A DNA stretch of 64,000 nucleotides from Seriola aureovittata (taxonomy: Eukaryota > Chordata > Actinopteri > Carangiformes > Carangidae). The stretch lies in NCBI RefSeq assembly GCF_021018895.1, contig NC_079377.1:17514501-17578500 (forward strand), written 5' to 3'. The number at the start of each line of letters is the position of its first letter. Position 1 is the stretch's first letter. The translations under genes were made by a program, and so were the position numbers. Under the pieces are notes generated by a model that did no database searches, was not told where the DNA came from, and saw only the letters and a list, made by a program, of their open reading frames with translations. Positions 12,111-25,756 of the stretch are shown here, piece by piece.

Positions 12111-15100
12111 CTAGCCCACATTAATCAATGTAATTAAACATTTCAAAATTCTACTTTTATTAATCATTCCAACAGACCCATTAGCTTGAGTAAAGCTTGG
12201 TAAAATTAAACCTGAGAACTGAATGGACAGTTTGAAAAGAACCAGGTGCACCCTAGTTATTACATTAGTTTTGATCTAATCAGATGCTTTTTTTAATAAT
12301 ATAATATATTGCCACCAAGGTAAATACACATTAAATGTATCTTTATACCACATACTATACATGTAAATGTATACCAGAGAAAAGTATATGCCATATTCAG
12401 TATGTGAACTGGATTTAATAGCACAGTAGTAAACATGAGGTTAGGCATTAGACAGTGAAGCACACATGTCCGATCTCAAGCCTGTCAAACATCAAAACAT
12501 GAAAACTCAGATACCGCATATTAGAGCACTGGTGGAGAGGTTATTCAACATAGATCGACTGGAGAGCTGGGAAAAGCTTAGACACACCTACATGCACATG
12601 TATCTTGTGCTTCTACCAATGAGGACCCTACACTAACTCCAGCCCATTCCTGAGCCATAAACAGCTCTGTGAAGAACTGGGAGAAAATTGCCAATCAATT
12701 TGCAAAACTGTCCAAATGCTGAGGATCACACACAGTTTCCTTTTAACTGTACCCAGCCTGTACAGTGAAGAGTGAGGGGCTCATTTTCAGCTGTTTCCTT
12801 TCAGGTAGTCTGACAACAATGAGGGTTAAATTCAGACCTACTTTTCTCAGAAATCAGGTCAGGTCCAGACAGGTGCTCTCTGACTGATAAAGAGCTGTGG
12901 GGATGGAGGGCTCCATTTTTACTAATGATTTTACTCAAACATTTAGGGAGTCATTTATGCTACTAACCAATATAAACACACAAAAGGAGCTTAACAGGCA
13001 ACCTGATTCTTTTCAGCAGGACAGGAGAGGAGAGACCACTAGCTCCATTATTGTCCTTTCAATCTTTTTATTTTTAAGCAATATATAAATAAATTTACTA
13101 AAATCTTAACTATCCTTTTTAAAAGACTGAGAAAACCAGAGAACAAAAACCTTATATTTGCAAAGCTTGTACAAATAATAAACCTACTTGATACAGCACT
13201 AAGCTCACATGATTAGTGATTTAAAAAAAAACCCTTCAGAAACCTATTGGTGACATAACAGAGGCAACACCCATCTTTATATACAGTCTATGGTTAAAAC
13301 ACACTGAGTGTCAGCTGGCAAGGGGAAACAACAGGCCTATCCATCCACCGTGACCTCCTGCCAAACTGGACTTTATGGCTCTATAACAATGTCTCCACAC
13401 TTCCTCCTTCGCCTCTGATGGAGAAGAATCATAATTCCTACAGCCATTAAAGGTATTTGTCACCTGAATGCAAACAAATGTTTATGTGGATTTGCTGAAA
13501 CAACCAATGCTGACATTCTCTTTCAGAGGACAGTCACAAAATCAAACATGCAGATACACAATGAAATGCAGGAAAATGCGTCTCTGAATTTCAACAAATT
13601 CATGTTCAACCTAATGTATTTTTTCCCTTCACAAAATTTTTTTTTTGCCATTTTGCCCATCTGTGGAAGTGTGTCATAATAGCTCACTTCCTCACAGTCA
13701 GTTAATCCACTCTGCAAATAGTGTAAAGCATGTACAAACACATCAACCAAGAGCAAATAAATGTGACGTTTTTTTAATTGGCAGAAATACATCCTTCTTT
13801 GAAGCAAGCACTGCTCTTAAAAATCAGTACTGTTATATTGTATTATTCAATGTGTTGTTCCTGGTACCAAGCACTCCCATCACAACTGGCTGCTTATTGT
13901 GAAAATTAATGCAGCATGCAATGCAAACATGACAAAGAGCCGACTATTGATTTTTACATTTTGATTTTCCTCTTGAGGCATCTTGCAGTTTTATGGTAAG
14001 AGTGCTGATGCAGAGGCTTTTCACATGTCTCTGTAGACATGTAGAGTATACACTTACAAATATCTGTATTCATCTTTCTCTCTATGTGACAGAGGGGAAG
14101 GGGCTTTAAGAGAAAGATGTGTATTTCTTCTTAATATTCGCCTGTATCTAGTGTAAATGGTAGGAGTGCTGAGAGGTCTTGCACTTGCCTTGCTGTTGCT
14201 GACACTGCAATGTCTGGAGGCTGGCTGATCTCTCCAGTCAATCCAGCTGCCAGGGGAAGCAGAGAAGGGTGTTACTTAAAGTACAAGAACAGGCAGACAG
14301 TACACTTCCCAAGCCATGATGGTACACCAGAAACTGCTCTCTTCATAAAATATTATTTTTACAGTAAAGTGTCGATTCCGAAAGCAAAGCAATGACAGTA
14401 CTGAGATGAAACCCACATTTATCCTGAAATTTAGAGTCAACAGAAAGTGTAAGCAGGTGAGGTTTCGTGCCTTTAAATTAAAATATAAATTACACTTTTC
14501 CCTGCAAGATGTGATGAGAGATGGCAAGATGAAAAAACAATGAAAGAATCTAACAAAAAATTTATAAACAATCTACTTTTAGCATTTTTTCAACGTAAAG
14601 TTTTTTTTTGGTAATTTCAGACGCGTGATGAAACCTGATTAAACTTGAATTTCAGGTCAGGCTTCACCTCAAAACAGCTATAGGTCACTGAGATGTTAAA
14701 TACGACTAGAGGGCTTTGACAAGAAACAAGTGCCTTTGTGATCAGCCAATGATTGATGATCTGGCTCAGTCAACTGTTGCAATGAAGAAAAACTACTGAG
14801 GCTTCTGTTATGGAAGTTGGTTCACTTCAAACTGACACTGTTGATTTACATGAGTGTTTCAGTGTTTCAGGTAATCTCAAAGGTTAGTTCGTAGTAATGT
14901 AAATAAAATTCAAGCTGTCAAGTGTTCTCTTCTTCAGCCTACAGCTCCTGTCAGTTAGCAAAATATTCACCAAACAACACTTTCTAACTGATTTAATTAA
15001 TCAGCAGTTTAAGTTGCAGACCATGACATGATAGAAATGGTGTGGGTCTAAATTTGGCTCATTCCTATTGTTCCATATGACCTCTCTTCTCTGCCCCAGT

Positions 15101-17275
15101 TTCCCAGTTGCTCATCTTTGTTTACTCTCCAGTGATGCAAAAGAGTTCTGTAAGTGGACACTATAAGGTTTGTTTTGGGCTTGACATCTGTCTTTAATTA
15201 AATTATAGTACACAGTATAAAATGCTTTATATAACATTTTCCACATTCTCATGTAATGAAAACTGTGCAGTGGGGGAATAAATTACCCATAAAACTTTTT
15301 TTCTCAGACAAAATTACAATTATTAGCTTTTATTATTGTTAACTAGCAGTTCCTGTAATAAGGATACTCAACGTGCTAGATGTAAATAATGTTGATAATC
15401 AATGCCGTTTCATGGTTGGTTGGTTTGTTTGTTCTGTATAATCATAATTGTAGAGTCATGGTATGATTGCATGAAATTGCATCTGGATCGTGCCACCCTA
15501 TCCAGGGAATCAGATGATAACATATTCCTGTGACTCAGCACACAGCAGCATTATCTACCATTACAGCTTGACGTAACTTTGTTTGAAACAGCATGGAATT
15601 ACATTTACCAGCTTAAATGGGTCATTAATGTCAGGATGGCATTCCCAGAAGATGGAGAACTGGCGTGAGAGAGCTCTTTATTCTAAGCAGGGCAGAGAGA
15701 GCGAAAAACAAATGCAGCACTCATGAGAGAGGTGATGAGAGGAAAGATGTGAGGTAAGCCGTATCAAGTGGGACCAAAATTGGCACGATACAAAAAGATT
15801 TAACTCAGACGTTAAAATACAGATTCCATGTGTAGAATTTTAGAACTAGAGAGGAAAAATAGTGTGTTTTTTATTGAAATACAACTACAACTACTCCCCT
15901 TGACTGACTCCTGTTTTGTAAATATGAGATATGCCTTATTATACTCATTAAATTGTCATTTGTTTTCCCCTGAGGACCTGCTACTACATCACTATGTCTT
16001 CATGCTGAAGAGATGTGTTGAGAAATCTGATTATGCTATAAGTCTGTTACCCCTCCAGCTCTAAATGTCAGTCATTGTTGTCTTGGTTAATATCATCATA
16101 ATCTATTCTGCTATGTTATCTCCCTTAGCAACCCTTCGGCAAAGGAGTTCTTTTGCTGTGCTAAGCCCTCGACACATGCTCACTCTGGCAAACAGGGAGT
16201 TGAAGGCGTAACCAGATCAAAGTCATTGCTTGTAGAAGAACAAATCACTTTAAATACCTGCTGAACATCTTTAAAGATTACGCCTGGCATGATGGTTCTT
16301 GGCATGGCATGCCCATAAAGCCTCCAAAGCATTGTTTTTGCCAGTCAGGAGTGACGATCGATGCAAAGTCTAGTGATGCCTCCTGTATCGCAGAGGTGGA
16401 CAATTTTTTGTCCCTGTGGAAAACCAACAGACAAAAGGACAAAGCAAACATGTGTATTGTTGACAATCAAATACATTGATCAGTCTGTTTCTGTTGATTT
16501 CTTTTAACTCATTTGAGAGTTTTGACAATGCAAGCATTTCTCAACAGAAACAACAAAACAGAAGCAAACTGCCTTTACAGGCCCTTTACACCCAAACAGG
16601 AGGTTTGTTTTATTCTGTCTGATTCGTCCTCTGCTCAGGTTGGAATTGGGCAAAAAAAAAAAAACTTAATGTACCAATAACAGTGCTAAAGGTAAAGCTA
16701 TCCCTCTTTGAGAGAGACAATTGGAGAGCACACACCCACACATCCCTGAGAAGAGGTCCAATCAGGCAAGAAAAGCAAAAACACCTGTTGCAGTGAACCA
16801 TGGATGTGGAGGGCCTTTAAATATTGTTTGGCCAAAACTAGTGTTGGATTGTGTAGTACTGGTTAGCTTAAATGAACACTAAACCCTACTCTTACTGCTG
16901 GGGGGGAAAGACTCAAGTGCTATGTCCCATCCTCCATACTATATCTGTTTAATACCTTGCACTAGTTAACACAGTAGGCTACTATTTTTGCAATATAAAA
17001 AAAACGATGTTCTTTGCCAATTTATACAAACAGGAAAATATACAACATTTACAAAAACAGACATAAATGACACTGATTTTTAATTTTATAAAGAGGAAAC
17101 AAAACATTCCTTCCAACCTTTTAATTTATTCATGTATTTTTTTTTTTTTCCATCCTGCAGCTATCTCACTGCCATGCCTTAATTGTTTTAATATTTTACA
17201 GCGGTCAGTAGCTCCTCTAATTTCTTTGTGCTTTGCTTTTTGAGATAATAGACATCTTTCACATCAGGCATTTTA
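11442..17275. other. Non-coding interval with no gene recognised
   Basis: Apart from the large CA microsatellite at 12001-12108, I see only AT-rich unique-looking DNA. The short frames in it (for example 13523-13807, 14276-14527 and 15828-16064) have no recognisable domain and no splice-site pairing. Confidence 0.6.
12001..12108. repeat. Long (AC)n microsatellite
   Basis: A roughly 108-base CA/AC run that begins with degenerate ACGC units and becomes a pure AC repeat. The threonine-histidine ORF across it is an artefact. A pure tract this long is expected to be highly polymorphic. Confidence 0.97.
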
Positions 17276-17357
17276 ACATGTCAAAGCATGAAGAGCACAG
17301 GTGTGATTAATTGCAATAATGATTAATTACACCTGGGTTTTTCATGCTTTGACAAGT
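17276..17357. repeat. Long imperfect inverted repeat (hairpin, possible MITE)
   Basis: The left arm 17276-17312 and right arm 17321-17357 (37 bases each) are reverse complements with about six mismatches, around an 8-base loop GCAATAAT. Shared blocks are TGTCAAAGCATGAA, CAGGTGT and ATTAAT. Each arm ends in ATTAAT at the loop, so paired TAATTA-type homeodomain motifs flank it. Such arms suggest a small folded-back element or a structured transcript. Confidence 0.85.
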
Positions 17358-19716
17358 CTCCAGTAAAAAAAAAAATTGTATATTGTACCTTAACAGCGTA
17401 CACAGCTTTTTAATAGTTTTGTAACTTTTGCAGTGTAAACACACTTAAGTAGGTAACTATTCTCTTTAAACATGTAATTAACAACTAACCTTACTATCTT
17501 GTACGAAATTGGTACATGGCTAATGAGCATTTAGCTTGTTAGAAAGTTAACGTTAGCTAAGAAAACCAGTGGAAATAAAGAAATATGTAGCTCATGGTGA
17601 AAGTAGGACTTGTAGGTTACCTTCAACGACTGTGACTGCTGCTGTTGAGGGACTTTTTGCCAATGTCTGCTCCATTTCTTTGGTGAAGAAGTTGCGAGAT
17701 CCCTTCAACTTTCAGCTTTCAACAAAACCGTCTTTTCCCTCGGTGGCAGCAAACGGGAAATAGCAGATAGCAGTCCGGTACATGAGCTCTGTGGAAATTT
17801 TCGCAACGCAGACTCTTACGGACCCATAGAAAAGGTAGACACTTGCTTGCCCAGCCACCATATAGCTCCAGTTTACCCTGAACGCAACGCTCTCCTCAAA
17901 CAAGCTCACCTAGTCTCGGGCCAGGTAGCTAATAAATTAGCCAATCTAGCTAGCTAGCTAGCTTCCAAACATTCTCCAACCAGCCTGTTACCCTCATTTT
18001 GTTAAATTACCCTCTGTCTGTTTAACACTCAAGCCGGCAGAGTCTTCCGTCTCCTTGATCTTGCTTTAATTATTTGTCAAGTTAATTAATACGCAAAGTC
18101 CCAACCTCCCCTTCGTGTGTCTGCTAAGTTACTAAAGGAGTTGACGGCAACATCCAAATTGGCATCCAAGTTGCCACCATATCACTGACTTATGAAATAG
18201 AGAAAGTACAAATATTTATGAGTTAGGGGTGTGCAGCTTTCCCCTGCTTTCTCTGATGTCCACCTGCAAGCCAGCATTTCACTTTAACAGTTGTGTGCTT
18301 TAATATGTTCTGATAAAAAAACTGAAATCTGAAAGCAAATTTTATCCAAAATTCTTCGATTGTAATGTCTTATACTTATTCACAACTACAGGTGGTGCAA
18401 AACAGAGAAAAGGCCATTAAATATCACCTTTAGTATTCAACTTAACTTTCCTCTTAACCTCAGTGTTGAAAACTGCAAATTAAAGGCCACTGTCTTACTA
18501 TTGGGGCTAAAGTTTTACCTGATACAGTAAACCAACTGCTCTTATAGAAAGAACCTTTATTTTGCATTATGAAAATCTTCATCTCTACCTATTCTAGTGT
18601 TTGTTTATATAAGGACACCATTTTGTGCAGGATTTTGTTTATTTCTACATAGTAGGCCCCACACAGTAATGTTACCATGATTAAGTGACATGGTATTCCT
18701 TGCAACTCTAACCAACCCAGCTATTGACCAGTCTCTGCATCCTCATCTCCAGCTGAGTAGTATTCACCCATGTCTCATTAACACACACACTTCATCCTAA
18801 ACAATGACTAGTCCCCCACCCCCACAATCCACCCCCTCCAAAATTGCTATTAACACCTCTCCATCACCATGGCATCCAAAGTTTTGAGCTTAATTTTAGT
18901 GAGGTGGGTTCACAGCAGGTCAACAGAACAAAGATGTTTTCAGTGGCACACAAAAAAGCCTGTCCCTCTTTTAATGTTGACTCAACACCTGCATTGTACC
19001 ACTGAATCATCATCATCATCACTGTCATCTCTATTGTACTTTATGCAACTGCAAACTCGTGGCATTTTGATATTTAAAGTAATTATGGGTTTAGCATTTA
19101 ATTGAAAACTTACTGTGACTAAATGCCATTCCTTCTCTGACAAGTACACAGGTATTCACTAAACTTCTGTATCAAATCCAGTGCGCCACACAGTCTACAT
19201 CTTAACTGTTACCAGAAATTCCAGTTCTGTAGACATGTAATTTGCTCTAAATATATTATTTAAGTATCTGAACACTACTATTAACTGTCATACCCTTTTT
19301 TTCCCCCTGGTGAGAATGTAGCTGGATTCTCTAGTTCCTCTCAAATCAGCCCTCAGACCCATCGCTACAACCAATATCCATTTTAGATTCCAAAGAAGTT
19401 GAGATGGAGTCGAGACGTCATATTGACATTTCACCTTGAGAGCTAGTTGTTAAACGTGGTTTTGTTTTTCTGTGTTGCTACCTATAATCTCTATGTGAGA
19501 ATGCGAGTGTCACAAGAAATTGGTTGTGCTCTCTGCTTGTCACAACCTGTGCCATCAATCAATGGTGAGCACGGCGTTGATTATAAATACAAGCAGTTTG
19601 TTTTTTTGTCCCTGCATTTGACAGGTCACGTAGTTATACATCTGACTGAATATAACTAACCTTGCGTGCAGTGCCGGACAACCAAATTACCCTTCTTTTG
19701 AGAAGGAAAATATAAT

Positions 19717-19752
19717 CACACTCTCTCTCTCTCTCTCTGTTTGTCTCCTGTA

Positions 19753-19793
<41 letters not shown>
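19717..19793. repeat. (CT)n and (CA)n compound microsatellite
   Basis: A CT run at about 19717-19737 is followed, after a short spacer, by a CA run at 19757-19793. Reading frames across it are artefacts. Confidence 0.93.
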
Positions 19794-19795
<2 letters not shown>

Positions 19796-22700
19796 AAACA
19801 CATGGTTGATTCGGGACTGCTGTTCTGCCAGCAACATCATCACTCTCCTTCCCACCCTTGTCTCCATGGAGACGAGCTTCCAGAGCTGGCTGGTTGCAGA
19901 CCGTTGTGAATCAGCACAGACTAAAAAGGGAAGGGGGGGGGTTCTTTGTGCTTAAACATGACTAAAAGAACACTGTGAGCTGTGTTATCTTAGCCCCGAC
20001 ACTGAGGTGATCAAAGTGTCCAACCATTCATGCATGCAGATGTGAAAAAGAAAGACGATAAAAGATATAGATAAAGATGAATATATTTGAGACTTTTTTT
20101 GTCTTCAGTGTAGACAACAGTATTCACATGGCACAGATGACAGCATCTTTCTGTGTATATTTTGAATATTCCTCAGTTTTATTTCATTATTTTTTATTAT
20201 TATTTTTGATCTGGTGATGATTCGCCTCGTCGTTCATTTCAAGCACATTAAGTGTAATTTCCTCTTTATCTCCTCTGCTCAGACAGAATTGACAACATGA
20301 TGAAATACAGTCAGTGAACTTTGTTTTATTGGTTTTATCAGGATGGTTGACCTCTAGTACAGCAGATTGCATAGCTTTATTAACAGGATACAGTTGTTTG
20401 AGTCAGTTACTTGCTTGTTTCTGCACTCTTCCTTTAGACTTTGAAATTTGAGATGCAATTAAACAACAGAGAACCAATATTATCACATGGCATACTCTTC
20501 TCACTGCAACACATACTGTATGTGCAGGTCAAGCAATGAATACGTAAGCAAGTGATGAAACTACATGTGTGCAATATTTGACTGTTTGTTTTTCGTGTAT
20601 GTTTTGTTTTTGTTACATATGTAACAATATTGTTGTCCCAGAAATGTCCCCTCAATGTTGTATCAATGCTGTACATACTCTACACCATGTCTTTCACATG
20701 TAGCATTTAGCTATGGCATCTAATAATATAATAAAAGGACCCTGTAAAAACCATTGAGCATTTCCAAGATCAAGGGTCCATAAGGGTCCATTATGACCCT
20801 TATATTTGTAAAATCCATCCCTCCAAACAAAACCGATGTCTAGACGTGCTGCTTGCTGAAGTAGCTGATGTACTCAGAGGCTGTAATGACTGTAAAGGAT
20901 GGTGAGTCTATGAATTTTAGACACAGGATGCCCAATTAGCACTACTTAGAAAGCCTGATGGAGCACAAAAACAGACAGGATAAGATCATGAGTAGGCAGA
21001 GAGCAAACGAGAGGACAGAAAGAAGATTGGTCTGCTAAAAAGGCCTCCCTCAAGGTTGTTGAGTCAAGTAAACATCTTCCCGCTGTGTGTCAGTGGTGCA
21101 GAAAGACAATCAGAATCAACTCTAAGCCTCCATGATAAATGCACCAACAGCCGGGTGCTTCCACAGTCAGGACAATGTCAGAAGTATTTAGTGAAGCTGG
21201 TTTTAGGCCGGATGTAATGGATCTGCTCGAACGTGCGGGTATGTGTGTAAAGTTCACTTAAAAGAGCAACGGAAGAGAAAGCTTTCATCAGCTTAACACC
21301 TTCACCTTAACTCAAAGCCTGAATGGGTACTCTGTGCTCATCACATTTATAGACACACACACAGGCATGCACACACAGATGCATAAAAATAAACACACCG
21401 ACACAAGAAGCATGCGTTCATGCCATACCGTATGTGTGTACAATTACAGAGGAAGTGAACCTCATTAAAGGTCAGAGGACAGAGAGAGATTCCTGGCAGT
21501 GTAGTGAGGGCTGTACAGGGGCTAGGAAAGAGCGAGGTATAGTTTATGGAGGAGGGAGAGAGCAAAGACGACTGTTTCCACTCCTGTCAACGTTCTGCAC
21601 ATTTAAGTTTTACTGTGAGTGTCTGTGGTGTATCAGAGTTTCATCTGTGTGAGAGAGAGCAGGAAACGGAGTGAAGAGAAGGGACAGAGAGAGAGCGTAA
21701 AGGCCACATTAGTTAATTTTTCTGATGACACTTTCTTGGACTGGGGCCAATTTTTTTTTCAGATTTTGTTTTAATCTGGTCTTTAAATCATACATTTTTA
21801 TTTCAACTGTTTTTATCTAAAGTTACTTAGGATTCACCTCAAATGGATCTCCTCCCCGTCAGTTCAAAACAAACAGAGGTGGAAATCATGCCTCTGTCTA
21901 CATCTAAATGCTGTTTATGTGATCCTGATGCTGAAAGAACAGCTTCTCCCAAAGCTTTCATAATTTGTAGGCGCAAGGACAGGCATAAGTTTGGAGTCAG
22001 GGATAGTTGATGGTCAAGAGCGATGGCTGCTTACCTTGTGGTAATGCTGATTAGAGATTTGGAGTACAGAGTGCTTTTTAGGAGATGTTGGGGTTGCAAA
22101 TGACTGTTTTCCAAATGAGTGTCTTTTGGGATTGTGGGTTTCTTATAAATGCGCTTGGGCAGGTCTGGGTGTCAACAAACAAAAGGAGGGGAAAGGAAAG
22201 AAAAACAAGTTGCCCATAAACAAACTGTCATCATTGCTGGAAGATGGAAAAACAGGTTGAACAAACCGACAAATCCTGAAGTGCACCTAGCCAAGCCCTA
22301 ATGATTCAAGAAGATTGCTCTCCTTTTGATGTAACCGAAGCAACAACAGACTAAACAGACCTCAAGTGGCATACAGGAGCCAGCACGCAATGGAAGTGAA
22401 ATGCCAAAGCCTTGAAAGGCCTGAAGGCAGGTACATTGTTGTGCCCCATTAACTATAGTTCCTCTGAAAATGGCTAGGGGAAAACATCAGTGGCCTTTGC
22501 CGCTCGCCTTCTGCCCTGAGAATGGGATGCAAACATTTCCACATGTGCTTCACAGCGCACTCAGACACACGCGCATACAAATAGACATGAATGAACACAC
22601 ACATGCAGTACACATACAAAGGTATAATACCATGTGAGTGTGAAAGACATGGGCAGACTATTAGAGGGACTCAACTAACAAATGTCATTATCCAAGCACA

Positions 22701-23365
22701 TTGGCTTGAATATTATTACCATATCAGTGGGAGGCGTTTGGCATTCTTGCCTTCCCTTGCTACGGACTCACTGCTGAGAAAGAAAAAGAGATGGCATTGT
22801 TCTGAATTTTTCTCATACAGCTGACATTTTCACTGTCAAACATGCAAAGTCAGAGTGTCAGAGAGAAAGTCATTCAGCTGTTTTGGTATTTTTGCCATCC
22901 ACTGAAGCAGCACCACGAATACCTAGGCATGTTTCTACAGAAGGCAATCCCTGAGGGCACTTCCCTGTGCTGCTCATGTTTTTTTAAAGCATTAGTGTAC
23001 GGGAGGCATACAAATGATCATGCAGAAACATGATGAGAGCAGGAGGAGGGCTGGGATACGGGGTCTCCATGGCAACCACACAAAACAGCATGCACTCACC
23101 ATGGCAACAGAGCTGGCGAGGGAATATAGCGGAGACAGTGTTGGAGCTGGTGCTGGCCTCTGGCTGTTTGAAGTGATACATGCACACCAGCAGCACAGCA
23201 TCAGCAAGTAATTCACTCATACTAAAACATGAATACTAATATATTACATCTGTGAATAAATACTGGAACTGACAGTGACATGTACATTTCAAAACATGGA
23301 AGATTAGTCTGTAGTGGATCTTAAACTTAACATTCCGCTAATCAATATTATCATATTAAAAATGG

Positions 23366-23399
23366 ACAAATGACTTTGTGTAATGTTAAAGTCATTTGT
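23366..23399. repeat. Perfect 12-bp inverted repeat
   Basis: ACAAATGACTTT at 23366-23377 is exactly complementary to AAAGTCATTTGT at 23388-23399, with a 10-base loop. It is a small hairpin of unknown significance in AT-rich DNA. Confidence 0.85.
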
Positions 23400-24249
23400 T
23401 GAGACAAACCCACAAAGAACTAGCACCCAAGTCTGGAGTTTCCCCTAAACTGAATGGGGCATTTTAGCATCTTTCAGCACTTTGTTTTGGCATTTCTGTA
23501 CTGTTTTGGCTCAGTCTCATCAGCCTGGTTTAGAGCAGCAGCAGACAGCTAAATGAAAAAAAATTTAAAAACTAGCAGCTAGCTGGTGAACAGAGTGGAG
23601 CATTTAGCAGCCACAGAGCCTAATGTTTTTCACAGAAATTAGTGGGAAGTCTGGGCTTGCATTTGGCATGGTGCCTTAAACATGACCCCATGTATATTTC
23701 CCAAAAAGTTCAACCATTCCTTCAAGCATTACCTCAACATTCATCACCTAACCCTTATCCTAACCTTTAACGAATACATATTTTAACCTTTGGCCAGAGG
23801 TTAATTGGCCCTAAGTAAAACAAAAGTTTAAAACCTCTGAAAAGGATAGAAGTGCAGGAGAAGAAACACACACAGACAGCACTTTGTTCCTATACAGTGG
23901 CAGTATGTCATGGTATAACGGTACAGTAGGCCTTGTTAATAGAGCCACAAACGGCTAACCTGAGATGACAAATGGCCCCACACAACTGCTGATGCAGGCC
24001 ACAGTCAGTTGTACTGTAAACGATAATGGTTTCCCTGCCAGACAAGGAGAAACCCCCAGAACATACATCATCATTCTGACACTGCTGTTGCACAAAGGGA
24101 TATGCAACAAAATCTTTACACAGTGGTTTGAATATAAAAAAATGCTGGCTCACACATGAAGTCACAAGTTTCACCACCCATCAATACACAATTTACCCTA
24201 AATAAAAATGACTAAAACCTCCTCCCAAAGCTGGAGAAATCAAAATCAT

Positions 24250-24480
24250 TACCCCCAAACGAGGCATGATTAATGCTGCACATTAAGTGGGCATTTGACA
24301 AAAGAGTCTCTAATGAGGTTGGTTGTCAGTGACGTTTTTTTTCTTCAATCATTGTCTTTAATTAAACACTGAAACACAAAGAGACACACAGATATTAATC
24401 ACTCTGGTTTAAGCTGCTTTTCAATTCAGCAGCCATTAAAAGTTGCGCCGCTTGACTGGATTCGACGTCAGCTGAGATCG
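24250..24480. promoter_or_regulatory. Candidate conserved non-coding element
   Basis: A segment dense in homeodomain-like ATTAAT and TTAATTAA motifs, with a SOX-like AACAAT-type texture, a CAGCTG-like E-box and a CpG-containing GTTGCGCCGC, set in otherwise bland intergenic DNA. The call rests on texture only. Confidence 0.25.
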
Positions 24481-25113
24481 AATTGAATTGTGTCACTGTG
24501 AACTCTGGAGACCTTAAATAAAGACCATGTTTTTTTTTAGTGTCTGTGGGAGTTCAGATGAGATCTCAAGTGCCACATATCAAGTGCGAGATGAAAAATA
24601 AAGCATGCTCAAAGTGTCATTTTGTCCTTTGTGTTTCAGTGAATAGTTGGCAAACCATATGCTTTTGAATTGTTTGACAGAGGATGTGCATAATTTCTCT
24701 ACATCTATATTCAGCCATCCTGGAGCGAGACTGTCTGCTGGAGCTGTCTGTTCACTGGAATAATCAAAGCGGGTGGGTGTGGCAGAGGGCTAACTGGCAA
24801 TAGCAACACAATAGACCTGAATCAATGTCTCCATCTAGTGACAAGAGGAAACTTTACATTAACAGGTGGATTTTTTTTTTTTCACAATAACATTAGCAAT
24901 CATGGTCACGTTATTTTCAGAAGTTATTTCTATTGCAGAGTAGTTGTACTTTTATTTTGTAGTGCCTAATTTTGTTTTTATTTGAATGGTCTTCTATAGG
25001 CTTCGATATACTCAAACTGAATTTTTGGTTAATATTATTATTTTTCCTAATATTGACTGCATTTTCCTGTAATACATACACACTATTATGCAAAAGATCA
25101 TGGTGTAGAGTAA

Positions 25114-25144
25114 AACTGATTATGCATAGTGTGCATAATCAGTT
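25114..25144. repeat. Perfect 13-bp inverted repeat
   Basis: AACTGATTATGCA (25114-25126) pairs exactly with TGCATAATCAGTT (25132-25144) around the loop TAGTG. The arms contain an ATTATGCA / TGCATAAT motif, close to a POU or octamer half-site. Confidence 0.85.
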
Positions 25145-25627
25145 AATGTTAATTGGATGCTTTCAGAACTATTCTCATACTTTTTCCTTTAACTTTTCTT
25201 CCATTTTCCATCTTTCCTGATGAGCATCTAGCTTGCCGAGAGATATTTGTCTTGGTTTTACATGTATACGTTTTTTACTTACTACAAAATGTTCAAGAAA
25301 GATATGTACAGGTGCAGGAAATTTGTAGTATTAATGCATACAGGAATATTTTTTTCAACAGGCATCTCTGTTCTGGATTCTATTAAAAAGCCTAGAAGTC
25401 TCTCTAACATGACTCTTTGACAGACAGTGAGAAAAGGCAGACTACAGACTAATGCACAAGCAAAAATTTCCTGTTTTATAAACACTGATTTCCGCCGGAT
25501 AAATCAGGTTCATCTCAGGTGAGTGGTAACAGATCACCCACAAGGAAATGACACAAGAAACCCTTGAAACAATGTCAGCTGCTTTGGAGTTTAGGAAAAG
25601 GAACTGGAAGATACTGTGTCCCTCAGA

Positions 25628-25700
25628 GAGCAGTGGTTCCAAACCTCTTTGGCTTGTGACTGCTTAGCTGCGTCTGTTTTTGGACCCGTTGCTTGTTAGA
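25628..25700. repeat. Teleost-type dispersed repeat fragment
   Basis: The stretch containing AGCAGTGGTTCCAAACCTC and TTTGGCTTGTGACTGCTTAG resembles the widespread fish repeat whose copies read 'agtggttcccaacctttttggcttgtgac'. It is a diverged, short copy. It is followed at 25736-25756 by an (ATA)n microsatellite, a common companion of such fragments. Confidence 0.5.
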
Positions 25701-25735
25701 AACATAAAAAGCCCGAACTGACCAACATTTCATGA

Positions 25736-25756
25736 TAATAATAATAATAATAATAT
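25736..25756. repeat. (ATA)n microsatellite
   Basis: About seven ATA trinucleotide units directly follow the dispersed-repeat fragment. Confidence 0.9.

Noticed and set aside
17569..18200. Possible promoter or first exon of an unknown gene in a CpG-containing patch
   Set aside because: Frames on both strands are short, no convincing donor follows a plausible start, and no family match was seen.
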